Of a DNA stretch of 64,000 bases, positions 1 through 10,802 are shown piece after piece. The stretch is taken from assembly GCA_030280995.1 (NCBI GenBank), contig JASXTE010000010.1, positions 21,035,823 to 21,099,822 of the forward strand, written 5' to 3'. Each line of letters starts with the position of its first letter. The first letter of the stretch is position 1. Made by a program: the position numbers and the translations under genes. Under the pieces are notes generated by a model. It saw only the letters and a list, made by a program, of their open reading frames with translations. It searched no databases and was not told the DNA's origin. The stretch comes from Hemileia vastatrix (Eukaryota > Basidiomycota > Pucciniomycetes > Pucciniales > Zaghouaniaceae).

Positions 1-959
1 AGTGGTACCAGTAGGAGAGGAGGAGGTATTTGAGAAATCCAGGAAGGAAATAAGGGTGGTTTTGGAAAAAATGAATAAATTGGTTTGGGAGAAAATACAG
101 GAGAAAATTTGAAATGGAAAGAAAAAAAAGAAAGAAAGAGGGAAGGAAGAAAATTAGAAAGCAATTTGTGTATTTATTAATTTATTTTATTTTGTTGTTT
201 TAATTGAAATTTTAATATATATTTTATAAGATTTTGAGAAAGAAAAAGAAAAAAGGAAAAAAGAAAAGATTTGAATAAAATTTTGTTTTAAATTTTGAAA
301 GAAGAAAAGAAAGAATGTTTAAATGAGGAAATTTTAGTTTAAGTTTTGAAAAGAAAAATTTAAGTAAGAAAAAAGAAATTGTTGATTGAAACAATTTTGT
401 TTGAAATGAAAATTTAATGAGAGAAAAAAAATTTGTTATTCGTGAAAGTTTATTTATTGAGGTTTTTGAGGAATTTTGGTTATTTGAAAAGAAAGAAGAA
501 AAATAGTTTTGAAAAAAAAAAGAATTTGAAAGAAAAGAGTAATTTGTTCAAAGAATTTTGAAAGAGAGATTTAAAGGTTGAAGTGAAGTTTGAGAAAGAT
601 TTTTTTATTGAGTTCGTGAAAAATTTTGATAGTTTGAAGAAAAAGAAATAAGGGAAAAGAAGAAAAATTTGAAAGGAGAAAAAGAAAGAAAATTAAAGGA
701 ATTATTGATTTTTAAGATTTTAATTTTATTATTTAATTTTATTTTATTTTTTAATGTTAACTTTTTTAATTTAATTTAATTTTAATTTTAATTTTAGTTT
801 ATTTTATTTTATTTTATTTATTTATTTATTTTTAAAGAAGGTTGAAAAAAGCTTTTGAGAAGAAGAAAGAAGAAAAAAGAAAACAGAGTAAGGATTTTTC
901 AGAAGAAAAGAAGTTTTAGAATTTTAAGAAAAGAAAAGAAAAGTGGAAGAAGAGAAAAA
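1..959. other. Purine-rich AT tract, no gene recognised
   Basis: The plus strand is dominated by A and G runs of the GAAAGAAAAG type, with interspersed T runs between 700 and 830. No reading frame of convincing length or family similarity is present. The minus strand of the adjoining gypsy pol ends at its right edge, so part of this may be the 3' untranslated end of Gypsy-1, but it does not match the putative Gypsy-1 LTR at 5822-6628. The first 110 bases read open in one frame with charged residues, too short to name. Confidence 0.6.
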
Positions 960-1438
960 ATAAAAGAGTGTTCTAAGGTTTTGATTTGAAAGGATTTTTA
1001 AGATGAAAAGATTATAGGAGTTCAGGGGCGTTAGAAACATTGATGGCTGGTTCTGAGGTATTGAAGTTTCCCTTTTCACATTCTTGAATCAAAGATATGA
1101 CTTACTTCCCACTCTAGATGGTCTTCTACTTTGACTGGTTCCTGAGGAGGTTGGTTCCTGCCCGGGTATGTTTCTTGAGCCAGTTCCAGGAGAGATACGT
1201 GGAAAACAGGGTGAATAGCCTGCCATTTAGGAGGTAGCTTGATTTGAAACTCAGTTTTAGAGACTTCATAGTCAATTTTGAATGGTCTCAAGCGTTTTTC
1301 AGCCAGTTTCTTTGATGGTCAAGTCGTTTGAATGTTTCGTGCGTCGAGCCATACTTTGTTGCCTGGTTTAAAGGAAGGAGCAGATTGTCAATGTTTGTTG
1401 GCCTGTTCCTTGTACCTTCAAATTGCTAATTCAAAGTT
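960..1438 (-). pseudogene. Gypsy-1 integrase C-terminal domain and chromodomain (broken)
   Basis: The minus strand encodes the end of a Ty3/gypsy polyprotein. Around 1300-1438 it reads a typical GNKVWLDARNI segment, then at 1076-1291 the LPPKWQAIHPVFHVSLL segment of the integrase C-terminal domain, and WEVSHIFDSRM, the start of a chromodomain. In another frame near 1000-1050 it reads NVSNAPELL, the usual end of chromodomain-bearing gypsy proteins. In chromoviruses this domain guides integration to marked chromatin. Frameshifts and a stop before SFHLK show it is not functional. Family identity is clear; the exact end is approximate. Confidence 0.8.
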
Positions 1439-2263
1439 TTATTTAAGTTCTTCTTGGATTCGTGATATGGTTTGAAGATAATGTTCTTCAGGATGACTAG
1501 TTCCTACATGGATTGAGTTGAATCGAGGATGTCTTCCATAAACAGTTTTGAAAGGGGATTTTTGTGTCAAAGAATGAGTTGAGTTATTATAAGCAAATTT
1601 GGCCAATGGTAACCATGTGGTCCAATCCTCTTGTTGGTAACTGACATAAATTTGAATGTATTGTTCAAGGATTTGTTTGACTCTTTCCGTTTGCCCTTTG
1701 GTTTCAGGATGATAGGCCTTGGAGAGATTCCTCATGATATTAAGTTATTGACACAATTGAGTCCAGAATGTGGATACAAACAATGAGCCTCTATCTGAGA
1801 TAATATCATTAGGTAAGCCATGTTTTGAAAATACATATTCTAGAAAAAAATTTGACAAATATTCTGCTGTAGCAGTAGTAGTGGTTTTAATGAAAATAGA
1901 CATTTTTGAAAATCTATCTACTATTACTAATATAGCATCAAAATTATTAGAAAGAGGAAGTTGAGAAATAAAATCCATTGATAAAGATTCCAAAGGTTTA
2001 GAGGGAATAGGAAGTGGTTGAAGCAACCCATGCTTTGGTTGACGGGGGGCCTTATTCCTATTACATTCGTAACAAGATCTTATATAGGCCTTGATTTCTC
2101 TGGTCATTACTGGTAAGAATAAATCCCTCGCTATTAACTGGTAGGTTTTATCAACCCCAAAATGACCAGCTAATGGAGAATCATGTTGACTATTGAAAAT
2201 CCATAATTTTATTTCATTATTTTTGGGTATGACTACTCTACCTTCAAAAACTAATAGACCTGA
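1439..2263 (-). pseudogene. Gypsy-1 integrase zinc-binding and catalytic core
   Basis: Read on the minus strand, 2108-2263 carries HDSPLAGHFG and leads into SCYECN, the HHCC zinc-binding module. At 1745-2107 SMDFISQLPL holds the first catalytic Asp and DIISDRGSLFVSTFW the second. At 1439-1735 YHPETKGQTERVKQILEQY holds the Glu, followed by WLPLAKFAYNNSTH, a hallmark of gypsy integrases. The enzyme would insert element cDNA into the chromosome. The DDE residues survive, but the reading frame breaks near 1740 and again near 2107, so this is a decayed copy. Confidence 0.85.
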
Positions 2264-2740
2264 TTAAATACTAAATCTTTTGGCCCCTTGCTTTGAGAGT
2301 ATTTTGTCTTTTATCCCTAAAAAATAATTGTCCTTCGACTGAGCTTCATGGATGTTGGATAGTGGATTTTGGAAAGATTTAATTGTCATCAAAGTAAGTT
2401 GATGAGTTGTTAACATTGATTTGTTGAAAATTGATTTCACATTTTCTAGGTTCTTGTCAGTAAATGCGTTCCCCCGCTGTGGGTAAACATCATCCCGATG
2501 TGACAGGATATATGGGACAATGCAGTTCTTACCTGGGCAATAGGAAATAGAAAAAGGAAATTCATACAAAAATTCAGCCCACCTGGCTTGACGCCTGGTT
2601 AACACTTTGGAAGACATAAAGTATTTCAAAGCATTATGGTCAGTCAGGATTTGAAAAGGAATATCTAAGCTGAGAAGAAAAGAGGGCAATTTTTTTAGGA
2701 CAATGAATAATAGCTGAAAGCTCCTTTTCATGAATTTCAT
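2264..2740 (-). pseudogene. Gypsy-1 RNase H domain
   Basis: The minus-strand frame reads [16 protein letters not shown], containing the conserved TDH segment of Ty3/gypsy RNase H, then [17 protein letters not shown] and [18 protein letters not shown], the classic end of the domain (usually PGxxNxxADxLSR). RNase H removes the RNA strand from the RNA-DNA hybrid during reverse transcription. The usual ADALSR is degraded to VPYILSHR. The domain follows reverse transcriptase and precedes integrase, the Ty3/gypsy order. Upstream parts around 2740-2880 continue in another frame. Confidence 0.8.
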
Positions 2741-3599
2741 AATTTAATTCTGCCTCAATGAGTTTGCGTGACTCAAAAGCAACAGGATGAAACAATTTTG
2801 TTTCAGGATTGAATTTAGAAATGACCCCTACAATAGCATAATTGCTAGCGTCTGTCTTGACTATTGTTGAAGCAGAAGGATCAAAGTGTCAAAGAATTGG
2901 AGCTGTGGTAAACGCAGTATTCAATGCTTAGAGTTCCTTTCGTGCTGTAGAAGTAAAAACAAAAGGAATATCTTTTCTAAGAAGAGAAGTAAGATTGGAA
3001 ATAGTTTTAGAGTAATCTTTAATAAATCTTCTATAGAAGTTGGAAAAACCCCAAAATCCTTGGAGGGATTTAACGGTTTTGGGCTCAGGCCATTCCAGAA
3101 TTTTTAGGACCTTTTTGTTGTCCATGACTAAACCATCAGTGGACAACGTAAAACCCAAAAAATCAATATATTTAAGATGGAATTTTCATTTATTGTGCTT
3201 GGCGTAGAGACTGTGATCTTGAAGGCAATTTAGAACCTGTCGAACATGATGAATATGTTCATCTAGTTTATTTGAGAAAATTAAAATATTGTCTAAGTAG
3301 ATGACAACAAATTGTTCCAAAACATCTTGAAAGATGTCATTAACAAAAGTTTGAAAAGTAGAAGGTGTGTTACATAATTTAAAAGGAATTACTAAATATT
3401 CAAAACCACCAAATCTAGTGTGCATTGCAGTCAGTGGTTCATGACCTTCCGCAATGCGAATAAGATTATAAGCGCCTCTAAGATAAATTTTAGAAAAGAA
3501 ATTAGCACCATTAAAAAGGGTAAGAAGCAATGACATAGGAAGAACTGGATATGCATTCTTCTTTGTAACTGTGTTGAGCTTTCTATAGTCAACACACAA
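2741..3599 (-). pseudogene. Gypsy-1 reverse transcriptase core
   Basis: Minus-strand frames read CVDYRKLNTVTKKNAYP, FGGFEYLVIPFKLCNTPSTF and then VVIYLDNILIFS. The last is the catalytic box, normally YLDDILIFS; one of the paired Asp codons reads Asn here, a G-to-A change that should inactivate the enzyme. At 2928-3158 the connection reads MGFTLSTDGLVMDNKKV and LQGFWGFSNFYRRFI, the thumb and connection motif. The core frame is open from 3599 to 3186, then shifts. This is reverse transcriptase of the Ty3/gypsy type with good confidence. Confidence 0.88.
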
Positions 3600-4307
3600 C
3601 CTAAGGCTACCATCTTTTTTCTTTACAAAAAGAACAGGGGAGCCGTTGGAGATTTACTGGCTCTGATGAAACCTTTGGCTACATTCTCTGCAATGTAGTC
3701 TTGAAGAACTTGATATTCGTCCTTTGATAAAGAATAGACAGGACCTGCCGGAGGTACTGGACCTATTAACTCTATTTGATGGTCATAGGGTTGATGAGGT
3801 GGTAATATATTGGCCTTGCGGATTGAGAAAAAATTGAGGAAATCATGATAGATTTCCGGTAGAGTTGATTTAATGGCTTCAACGTTGATTTTGTCCTCCT
3901 CATCATCTTCGAGAGAATCTGTCGAGGGAAAACCAGAATTGAGAGAGCGTAATTGTACTACTTCAAGGCAATTTAAATCCTCTTTGAGTGAAGTGATCAA
4001 GCTATAAGGGTTAGCCGATTGCTCATTTAGAGAAAGATCAGATGCTTGCAAGTCATCTGGCAGAGATTTGTCCTCTAGCAGGACATTTTCAGGCGGGTTG
4101 TTTAACTCCCAATTGACCTGCATTGAAGAATTAGAAATTTACTTAGTGCGTGGGGTGATCAATTCCTGTGACCAATTAATTTCAGGACTCCAATTCATTA
4201 AAAGGCCATGGCTAAGGATGGTATTGTCCATTCTTGGGGCGTCCAAGACTGATAATTCCCACTTGAAGGGGGATAAATTCGGAAAGTTGAAAACCTATAA
4301 AACTTTC
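3600..4307 (-). pseudogene. Gypsy-1 pol linker between protease and RT
   Basis: The frame at 3623-4123 (minus) reads acidic, Leu-rich sequence ending in LPPHQPYDHQIELIGP and VYSLSKDEYQVLQDYI, the region just before the RT fingers in gypsy polyproteins. It then continues to FIRASKSPTAPLFFL, the segment leading to the CVDYRKLN motif, which is displaced by a frameshift at about 3610. No separate enzyme is expected here. The stretch 4124-4307 is poorly readable pol linker. Confidence 0.7.
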
Positions 4308-4561
4308 TTACTTACCCAATATTTGGGTTCCTCTGATTCGACCAAATAAATTGGAGTTCAATTGATATCTGTAGATGTCAGCTTTAACTTCTCGGCAAAA
4401 GATAAACTGACAAAAGAAATTGAAGCTCCAGAGTCTATAAGACAACTGAAGGGGGTATCCTCCTTGAAAAGAATGAATCTCAAGCGGTTTAAGGCAACTC
4501 CAGTCCTTAAGACATGAAGGTTCTGTGCACTTGGAGAAATAAGATAGTTTGCTTTGCACAC
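4308..4561 (-). pseudogene. Gypsy-1 aspartic protease
   Basis: The minus frame at 4358-4561 contains FSCLIDSGASISFVS, the DSG active-site loop of retrotransposon aspartic proteases, followed by an F-A-E-K-L segment typical of the fold. The protease would cut the Gag-Pol polyprotein. It lies between the Gag zinc knuckle and the RT linker, as expected. The frame is interrupted near 4358, so only the N-terminal half is continuous. Confidence 0.75.
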
Positions 4562-4575
4562 AAGTAATTCATCTA

Positions 4576-5747
4576 CTAGTTTTTTGACCTTGAACTAGTA
4601 CCTTCTCTTTCCTTCAACTTTACACAATCTTCTAGCTTGTGCTTACCCCCACAATACATACATAGCCCATTATCTGCTTGTCTCTTCCTCTCAGCTTCTT
4701 TAAGTTCCCCTTTTGGATCCAGTACCTTACTGATATTGCCTGGGGTCGAGCCTTTTGGTTGAGTTTTGTCCTTTCCCTTATTGGGTTTGGATTGAGTTGT
4801 CCGTGGGTGTGAGGAAGGTCCCAATTTAAAATTTAGGCCTTGAGATTTGTTGGCTTATCGACGATTTTGTAGTCGTCCTTGGTAAACGCTGTTGAGTTTG
4901 AGGGTTCAATCCATTAAATCCGTTAAAGTAGTCATCTTCTGACCATGAAGACTTAATTGATCCAGAATCCTTGAAGGAAGTCCCTTTTGAAATGATACTT
5001 GAGGGCAGCATCATTCAAACCTACTTGAGTTTGAAGTGCTCTGAAGTTCGAAATATATTCAGAGGCTTTACCATTATCACTCATGCGGAGGAAATCAAAT
5101 TCAATTTCTGTGTTGTCAGTTTCATTAGGGTCACCAAACAACATAAAAAGTTGGTCTTCAAACTTTTTCCAGTTATTGATGAGTAAGTAGGTTTCTGTCA
5201 AAGAGAGCATGAGAAGATAAGGTTTGAACCACCTTGCTGCTTTTCGGGCTAGGAATGAAGAAGCGTAGACAACCTTCGATTGGTTGTTATTGAAGGTTTG
5301 GGGGTCGTTATGGAACAGGAGCTTGCAGGTTTGCAAGAAGGGGCGCAATTTGTCTGGATGTTCTCCATCCAATTTATCAGGAGATTTTATGGAAGGAGTT
5401 TTGAATTTAGATCCCTCCGAAGACGTTGGATTGGAAAGGGTTTTCATGAAAAGTCTCATGAAGTCTTCCAGAGAATTAGATGGTCCAGGTTCTGAAGGTT
5501 GACCAGAAGGGTGAGTATCAGTGGCAGATGGTGCCTCATGCATCGTATCCTCTCCTTCTTCTTCCTTGCTAGAATCATCAAAATCCTGGGGAATGTCTTC
5601 TACAGATTGGACTGAGTGTCCCCGTTCCCTAAGGTTGAGAGGTTCCAGAAAGTGAGTGCGGGAAACAGGCCGTGTGGCTGTTGGCCTGCCTCTGGCACGA
5701 GCCCTAGTATTAGCGCCTGTAGGAGGAGTGCATTGAACAGGTGCCAT
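4576..5747 (-). pseudogene. Gypsy-1 Gag with zinc knuckle
   Basis: Translation from the ATG at 5747 gives 264 residues. They begin with a Pro/Arg/Thr-rich tail, an acidic stretch (DDSSKEEEGED) and then a retrotransposon Gag domain: KSPDKLDGEHPDKLRPFLQT, ARKAARWFKPYL, NNWKKFEDQLFMLFGDP. A frameshift near 4960 leads to 4826-5014. At 4576-4824 the frame holds LCMYCGGKHKLEDC, a CX2CX3HX4C zinc knuckle that would bind element RNA. The organisation resembles gag genes abundant in rust fungi (inference from memory of the family). Broken by frameshifts. Confidence 0.82.
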
Positions 5748-5821
5748 TTAAAGAATTTAAAACACCTGAAAAAGGATGTAGTAGTGCCAAAGAATGAGAA
5801 ATACAGAGAATTAAATTATAC

Positions 5822-6628
5822 TGTCACCGGACGACCTACTCACAAGGTCAAGGGTGTTCCTGGAAGTGAGATGGAGAGAGTTTAGAAACTTCTTCAAAGC
5901 ACAGAGGAAATGTTCGAGGAAGTGATTCAAAGATGAGTCAAAGGAAGAGCTACTGCTTCGAGATATGTTTGATAAAAATTCTAATATAATTTAAGGGTAA
6001 TATTAATATTCTTAAGATTTCACAAAGGGTTGGAAACTCAATAATCAAAGATTTAAGATTTAGAAATGATTACTGAGAAAAGTAAGGGAAGATACAATAA
6101 TAATGATTTAACCTGAAGCTTTACCACTATTGACTATATATACGTTTTATAATTTAATTCTAAAGAAATATCAAACCAAAATTCAACCCCTTTTATATTC
6201 ATTATTCCTCCTCGCATTGACCTCATACCCATCCATCATTCCGCACACCACAGACCACCAAAATTACACCCTTTACACCTGGACCCTCCTCACTAACATC
6301 TGTTAACCCTTTAATCCTCCACTAACCATCCCGTCCATTCTCACTACCCCTTTTAATAACCCACAGATACTTAATAAAACGTTTAGAGGACTATTACATT
6401 AACTATTGCGCTGTGTGTTGCTTTTTGAGGAAAATACTAAAACACACTATTGAGAGATTGACTAATTAAGATTTAAAGTTTAGATTAGCGCGGTTGAATA
6501 GTGAGTACACAAAGGAAAGTAGCAGTTGCTAGGTAGAATTGTTTTCCGCGCTTCGAGTATGGATTTAGACCTCTGTATTATTGATTTAATGAGCTGCTTT
6601 TGCCTCAAGTGTCACATGGCGCATGACA
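5822..6628 (-). repeat. Putative 5' LTR of Gypsy-1
   Basis: The block starts TGTCACC and ends GCATGACA, so in element orientation it begins TGTCA and ends TGACA, as LTRs do. It sits directly upstream of the gag start, with a 74-bp leader, and contains a TATA-like stretch near 6130-6155. At 6629 the sequence changes abruptly to LTR-A sequence, so Gypsy-1 appears to have inserted into the LTR-A of Gypsy-A1. The partner LTR would lie left of the window, so the call rests on ends and context only. Confidence 0.5.
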
Positions 6629-6942
6629 GGGATTTGACGGGCTATTGATCATCACTTACTTACTATAATTCAATTAGACATTTAAACACAAATATTATCA
6701 TTCAAAAATATATTATAAAGCCTTTATAAATTGATATTATCATTATATAAGCTATAACTATATTCTATTTATCTATTTTCCACCACTAGCATGCCTTTAA
6801 TCCAAGTATTGTGAGTTTTATTTTGATTATAACCATTTTATTAGTCTTCCGCTGAGGTTTTATCACTAAATCATTTATAAATAGTTAGTAGGACCATTAA
6901 TAAATACTATTAAATCATAATTATATACTAGATACCCTGACA
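6629..6942 (+). repeat. 3' part of the 5' LTR of Gypsy-A1 (LTR-A)
   Basis: This 314-bp segment matches the last 310 bp or so of the complete LTR-A at 13421-14635, from GATTTGACGGG through the CCACCACTAGCA block to the terminal CTGACA. The first 900 bp are missing because Gypsy-1 interrupts it. The internal region of Gypsy-A1 follows immediately, beginning ATTGGGGGTCATTCC, the expected place of the primer-binding site; I do not assign a tRNA. Confidence 0.85.
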
Positions 6943-7450
6943 ATTGGGGGTCATTCCTTGATTATTATAGATTATTAAGTATAAGCCTTGGGACATGATT
7001 TTTACTTTAGTTTAGCTCAAAGAAATTAAATATTTGGGTCTGCTGCACATTAGTGATTCATCATAACTCAGTGATTTTGGAAAGAACCCTTATAATAATT
7101 GTACTAATTTTTTATAATAAAAATTAGGTATTTACAGTAGTAACTGTACCCAATATAAACCCAATTTCACTTGGTAATTGGTCATCAATATAGCACCCAA
7201 TTAAATTGTTATTTGTTTAAAGCTTGGTAAACTACTTATTCACCCTTATATAGGTCTAGTTAAACTTATTCATTTATTTTTAACAGATTTTTTTGAATTT
7301 TTATTATATTTTATTTGAATAAATAAAGATATAAATTCAGGGTAAGCTCCAAAGCTTTTATTAGTAATTGTATTGCTAATAATTCCTGTCTACTAATTAA
7401 CATATAGGTTTTCTCTTTTGTAGACGTAAAATATTGTTATTCTTATCAAT
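6943..7450 (+). other. Gypsy-A1 leader (primer-binding site and 5' UTR)
   Basis: Non-coding leader between the 5' LTR and the gag ATG. It ends with a pyrimidine tract and TTTTGTAG at 7412-7423, which looks like a 3' splice site, so the leader may be spliced. No other gene is seen. Confidence 0.55.
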
Positions 7451-9560
7451 ATGAGTGCTCCCCAGGACAATGTAAGTGAAAAGCCTGCTTATAATACCAG
7501 GTCTAAAGTTAATAAAAACATTGCTCCAGGACATAACCATGGAGGGTCAATCATACCCCCAGCCAGAGCAAATGAGTATAGAGGAAAAAGACGCCCTCTT
7601 GAAAAAGATTACAGTAAAAAAGAAGTCTCCTCCTCTGCAGGATCAACTATCCAAACTTGCAAAACAGGTCCTGAAGTAGGAGGAATCAAAGTCTCTCATA
7701 CTGAAGGAAGTAGAGCAATTGCAGAACAATTTCAAGGTAAGATTCAAACAGATGAATCAAACCTTGGCAGAGCTAAAGCAAGGCCAGCCAAGTCAGCAAC
7801 CCCCTACCCCAGGAGAGTCACATCACTCCCAGGAGAAAATCCTGGTATAAAAATGGAAGTGGGATTGGTTCCATCAACAATGGTCAAGTCACAGCTGCAA
7901 CAGGGATCCTCCTCCTCATCAGACTTCCTCAGTTCACCCCTACAAAGAAAACAAAAGCGCCAAAAAATCAGGACTGGCACAAATCCTGTGGTAAGTAGAT
8001 TACCCTCTCAGATTGAACACAATACTGATGATTACAATATATGTAATATTATTGATGTCAAATCTGTACAGAGAATTGAGGAGGACTTAAGAAAATTAGG
8101 TTTTGATGTAGATACACCTGACTTGTCTTTTGTCAAAAACAACAGTACTATTATAATAATAATACAGCTAATCATCAGTTGCCACCATTTACTAGTGAGA
8201 TGAGAAGTTCACAAGAAAGTTAGAGAATTGAAAATGAAGACATGGAGTATTTTACCAATAATACAACTGTCCATATAATTGTTTCAGCATTGTGGAATAG
8301 AATGACTGATTGTGAGGAACAGACAGTTAAGCTCACAAGTGATACAATTTCATCCTTAACATTGAGCTTTCTTAACTGGCAACTCAAAAAAAAGAATTAG
8401 AGAATGAACATCTGTCTCTAACTCTTAATTATGATTCATTGAGTAATGAATATAGTGAACTTTCAAACAAATTATGTGAGTTAGAAAATCTGTATGAAAC
8501 ACACTTATTGAAAATTGAATCAAGAATGAAGTTATCTTTTGCCCAGAAAAATAAAAGTGTCTCTGAGCTGCTACAAAGATTGACTTAATTTGAGATTGAA
8601 ACATCCAATCTACTAATAAACCAGGATAATCATAAGTATACTCAGTATAATAATAATCCTTTCATTGGCAAGACTTAATCTCATTCCTTCCCTATACCAT
8701 CACAACTAAAACCATCTGGTGGTATTGTCAAATCTGAAAATGTAAGTCACAAATCCATACAGGAGGAAATACAAGACCATTTTTCAAGAGTAAATGAGTT
8801 ATTGAATTTTCCTAAGATTAGTGAAATAAAATCCAATCAGAAGAACTGGCCTAAGATAGATCAGTACCCAACTTATGATGGGGAAGCCAGCACTGATTGG
8901 CAACATTTTATCCAAAGAATTTACAACTTGAAATTCTCATATAAGTTACCAGATGAAGATTAACATCAAAATTGATCTCTTTATTTAAGGATGTTGCTTT
9001 ATTATAGTTTGAAGCTGTTTTGAATTAGGGTAAAGATTACTCTTGGGCTGAATGGGAACAACTAATTGAAAAACAATTTGGAGGTTCTAAATTCAGCCTC
9101 ACTCAGCAAAGATTATATGAGAAAACTAGGTATAATCCGTTGAATGGTGACAAACCTATGGTATTTTTAATGAATTTAAATAAAATATTAAAAGCCACTG
9201 AGCCTCATATGGATTTTAACTTATGGAAAGATAAGATAATATATAAATTACCTATATCTGTCAGAGACATTGTTGTAGCTAGAACAATTAATGTTACTGA
9301 ATATTCTGACTTTATTAATATTTGTAATAAAATATTGTTAAACCATAAGTATGAAGCAAGGTATTCCACTGATAAAAAAATATCAAACCTGTTGAAAATA
9401 ATAATTTAAAAACACTTCAGGAGAAGCAGAAAAAACCTACTGCACCTGTAGTACCTAAAAAGTATGAAACTAATACTTTTTATAAGTGTAACAAACCTTG
9501 GGTTAAAGGTCACAGATGTGAGAAGAATATAAATATTGTTGAAAACAACATGAATCTGAT
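7451..9560 (+). pseudogene. Gypsy-A1 Gag (degenerate, two alternating frames)
   Basis: The ATG at 7451 opens 250 codons. An overlapping frame (from 7476) reads LQDITMEGQSYPQPEQMSIE and is the one shared with the Gypsy-B copies. Further on, the sequence reads the structural core seen in relatives: KNWPKIDQYPTYDGEAS, DWQHFIQRIYNLKFSYKL, and at 9140-9409 KDKIIYKLPISVRDIVVART. Near 9470-9520 TFYKCNKPWVKGHRC is a variant zinc knuckle. Several stops (8203, 8588, 8963, 9007) break it. It would form the particle core and bind element RNA. How the N-terminal frame switch was resolved is unknown. Confidence 0.78.
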
Positions 9561-9635
9561 ATTGAAACAAAGAGAAGTAAAGATACAAGTAATTATGACA
9601 GTAATATCTCATATAGTGATGAAAATGAAGTCTGT

Positions 9636-10802
9636 ATGTTGGAAGATGATTTGTCCATCTTTGACAATCCAATATTAAATATGGACTCAAATAAATCTTT
9701 AATGAATTTTAAGGATACTGAAATCATTAAAGATATACAAGTTTATAACTTAAGAATGACACCTATCACGGTTCCAGATATCATTTCTGGTGAAAATGTT
9801 AATATAGTATTGGACACAGGAGCTGCTGGTTCTGTTGTTTCTACTATTATATTACAAAAAATTGATGGTGAATATAAGTCTAAGCTTGAACCCCTTCGAA
9901 GTAAAAGTTGGAGAGATTTTGGAAGAGTACTACACCCCATTGGTAGATACAAAGCCGCTGTTTTCTTTAAACATCAACATGGTTATGTAAGAGTAACTTG
10001 TGACTTTGTAGTAATGGATAATACTAACTGTAGTAAATGTTTTATAATTGGAAATAATATTCTGACTAAGTTTGGTGTGAAATTAGACCCTGCTAATAAT
10101 AATTTTACAATTGGCATGAATGGTAAAAGGAAGTTTAAAATAAATTCTTTTAACACAGTCTTACACATTGAGTCAGTAACAAATATTCCATGTAAAGGAA
10201 GAGGATACAATGAGATGGAACTTCTGGAATCAGAAATTTCTAAAGCATCATTTGGCACTCAGATAAGTGAAGCTAAGAAAAATAATATTTTGAAATTAAT
10301 TAAAGCATTTCCAATGGCTTTTGCACATGGTACAAATGAACTTGGCCTTGTAAAAGATCATGAGATGAAAATTAGTTTAACCTGTGATATGGATAATATT
10401 CCTGCTAGTCTTAAAAAGAAACCATACTCTGATTCACCAATGAAGAGGAAAGACATAGAGGATGATATTAAGATATTATTAAAAATGAACATTCTTGAGA
10501 AGGTTGAAACTACACCAAAATATTGTGTAATATCACCAGTGCTAATTTCTTATAAACAAGATAAAGCAAGACTGTGCAGTGATTATAGAGTATTAAATAC
10601 ATTTACAGTAGATGATATTTATCCCTTGCTAAGGATTGCCTCTATACCTGCTACCCTTAAAGGTGCTAAATATATAAGTTGCCTAGATGGAAATAAAGGG
10701 TACCATCAAATTTGTGTTGAAAAGAATTCACAGAACTTTTTGTTGATAACAACAAACATGGGAATTTATAAATATTTCAGGATGCCATTTGGATCAATAT
10801 AA
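9636..10802 (+). pseudogene. Gypsy-A1 protease and N-terminal half of RT
   Basis: This 388-codon frame has VLDTGAAGSVVST at about residues 58-70, the aspartic protease loop. The pre-RT linker reads FPMAFAHGTNELGLVKDHEM. The RT fingers follow: KARLCSDYRVLNTF, GAKYISCLDGNKGYHQI and FRMPFG. The frame ends just after FG because of a one-base shift near 10790; the next frame resumes with NAPSVFQKLMD. The central and catalytic residues of this half are well kept, better than in Gypsy-1 or Gypsy-B1. A 1-nt shift inside RT is not a known programmed site, so I treat it as decay. Confidence 0.85.
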
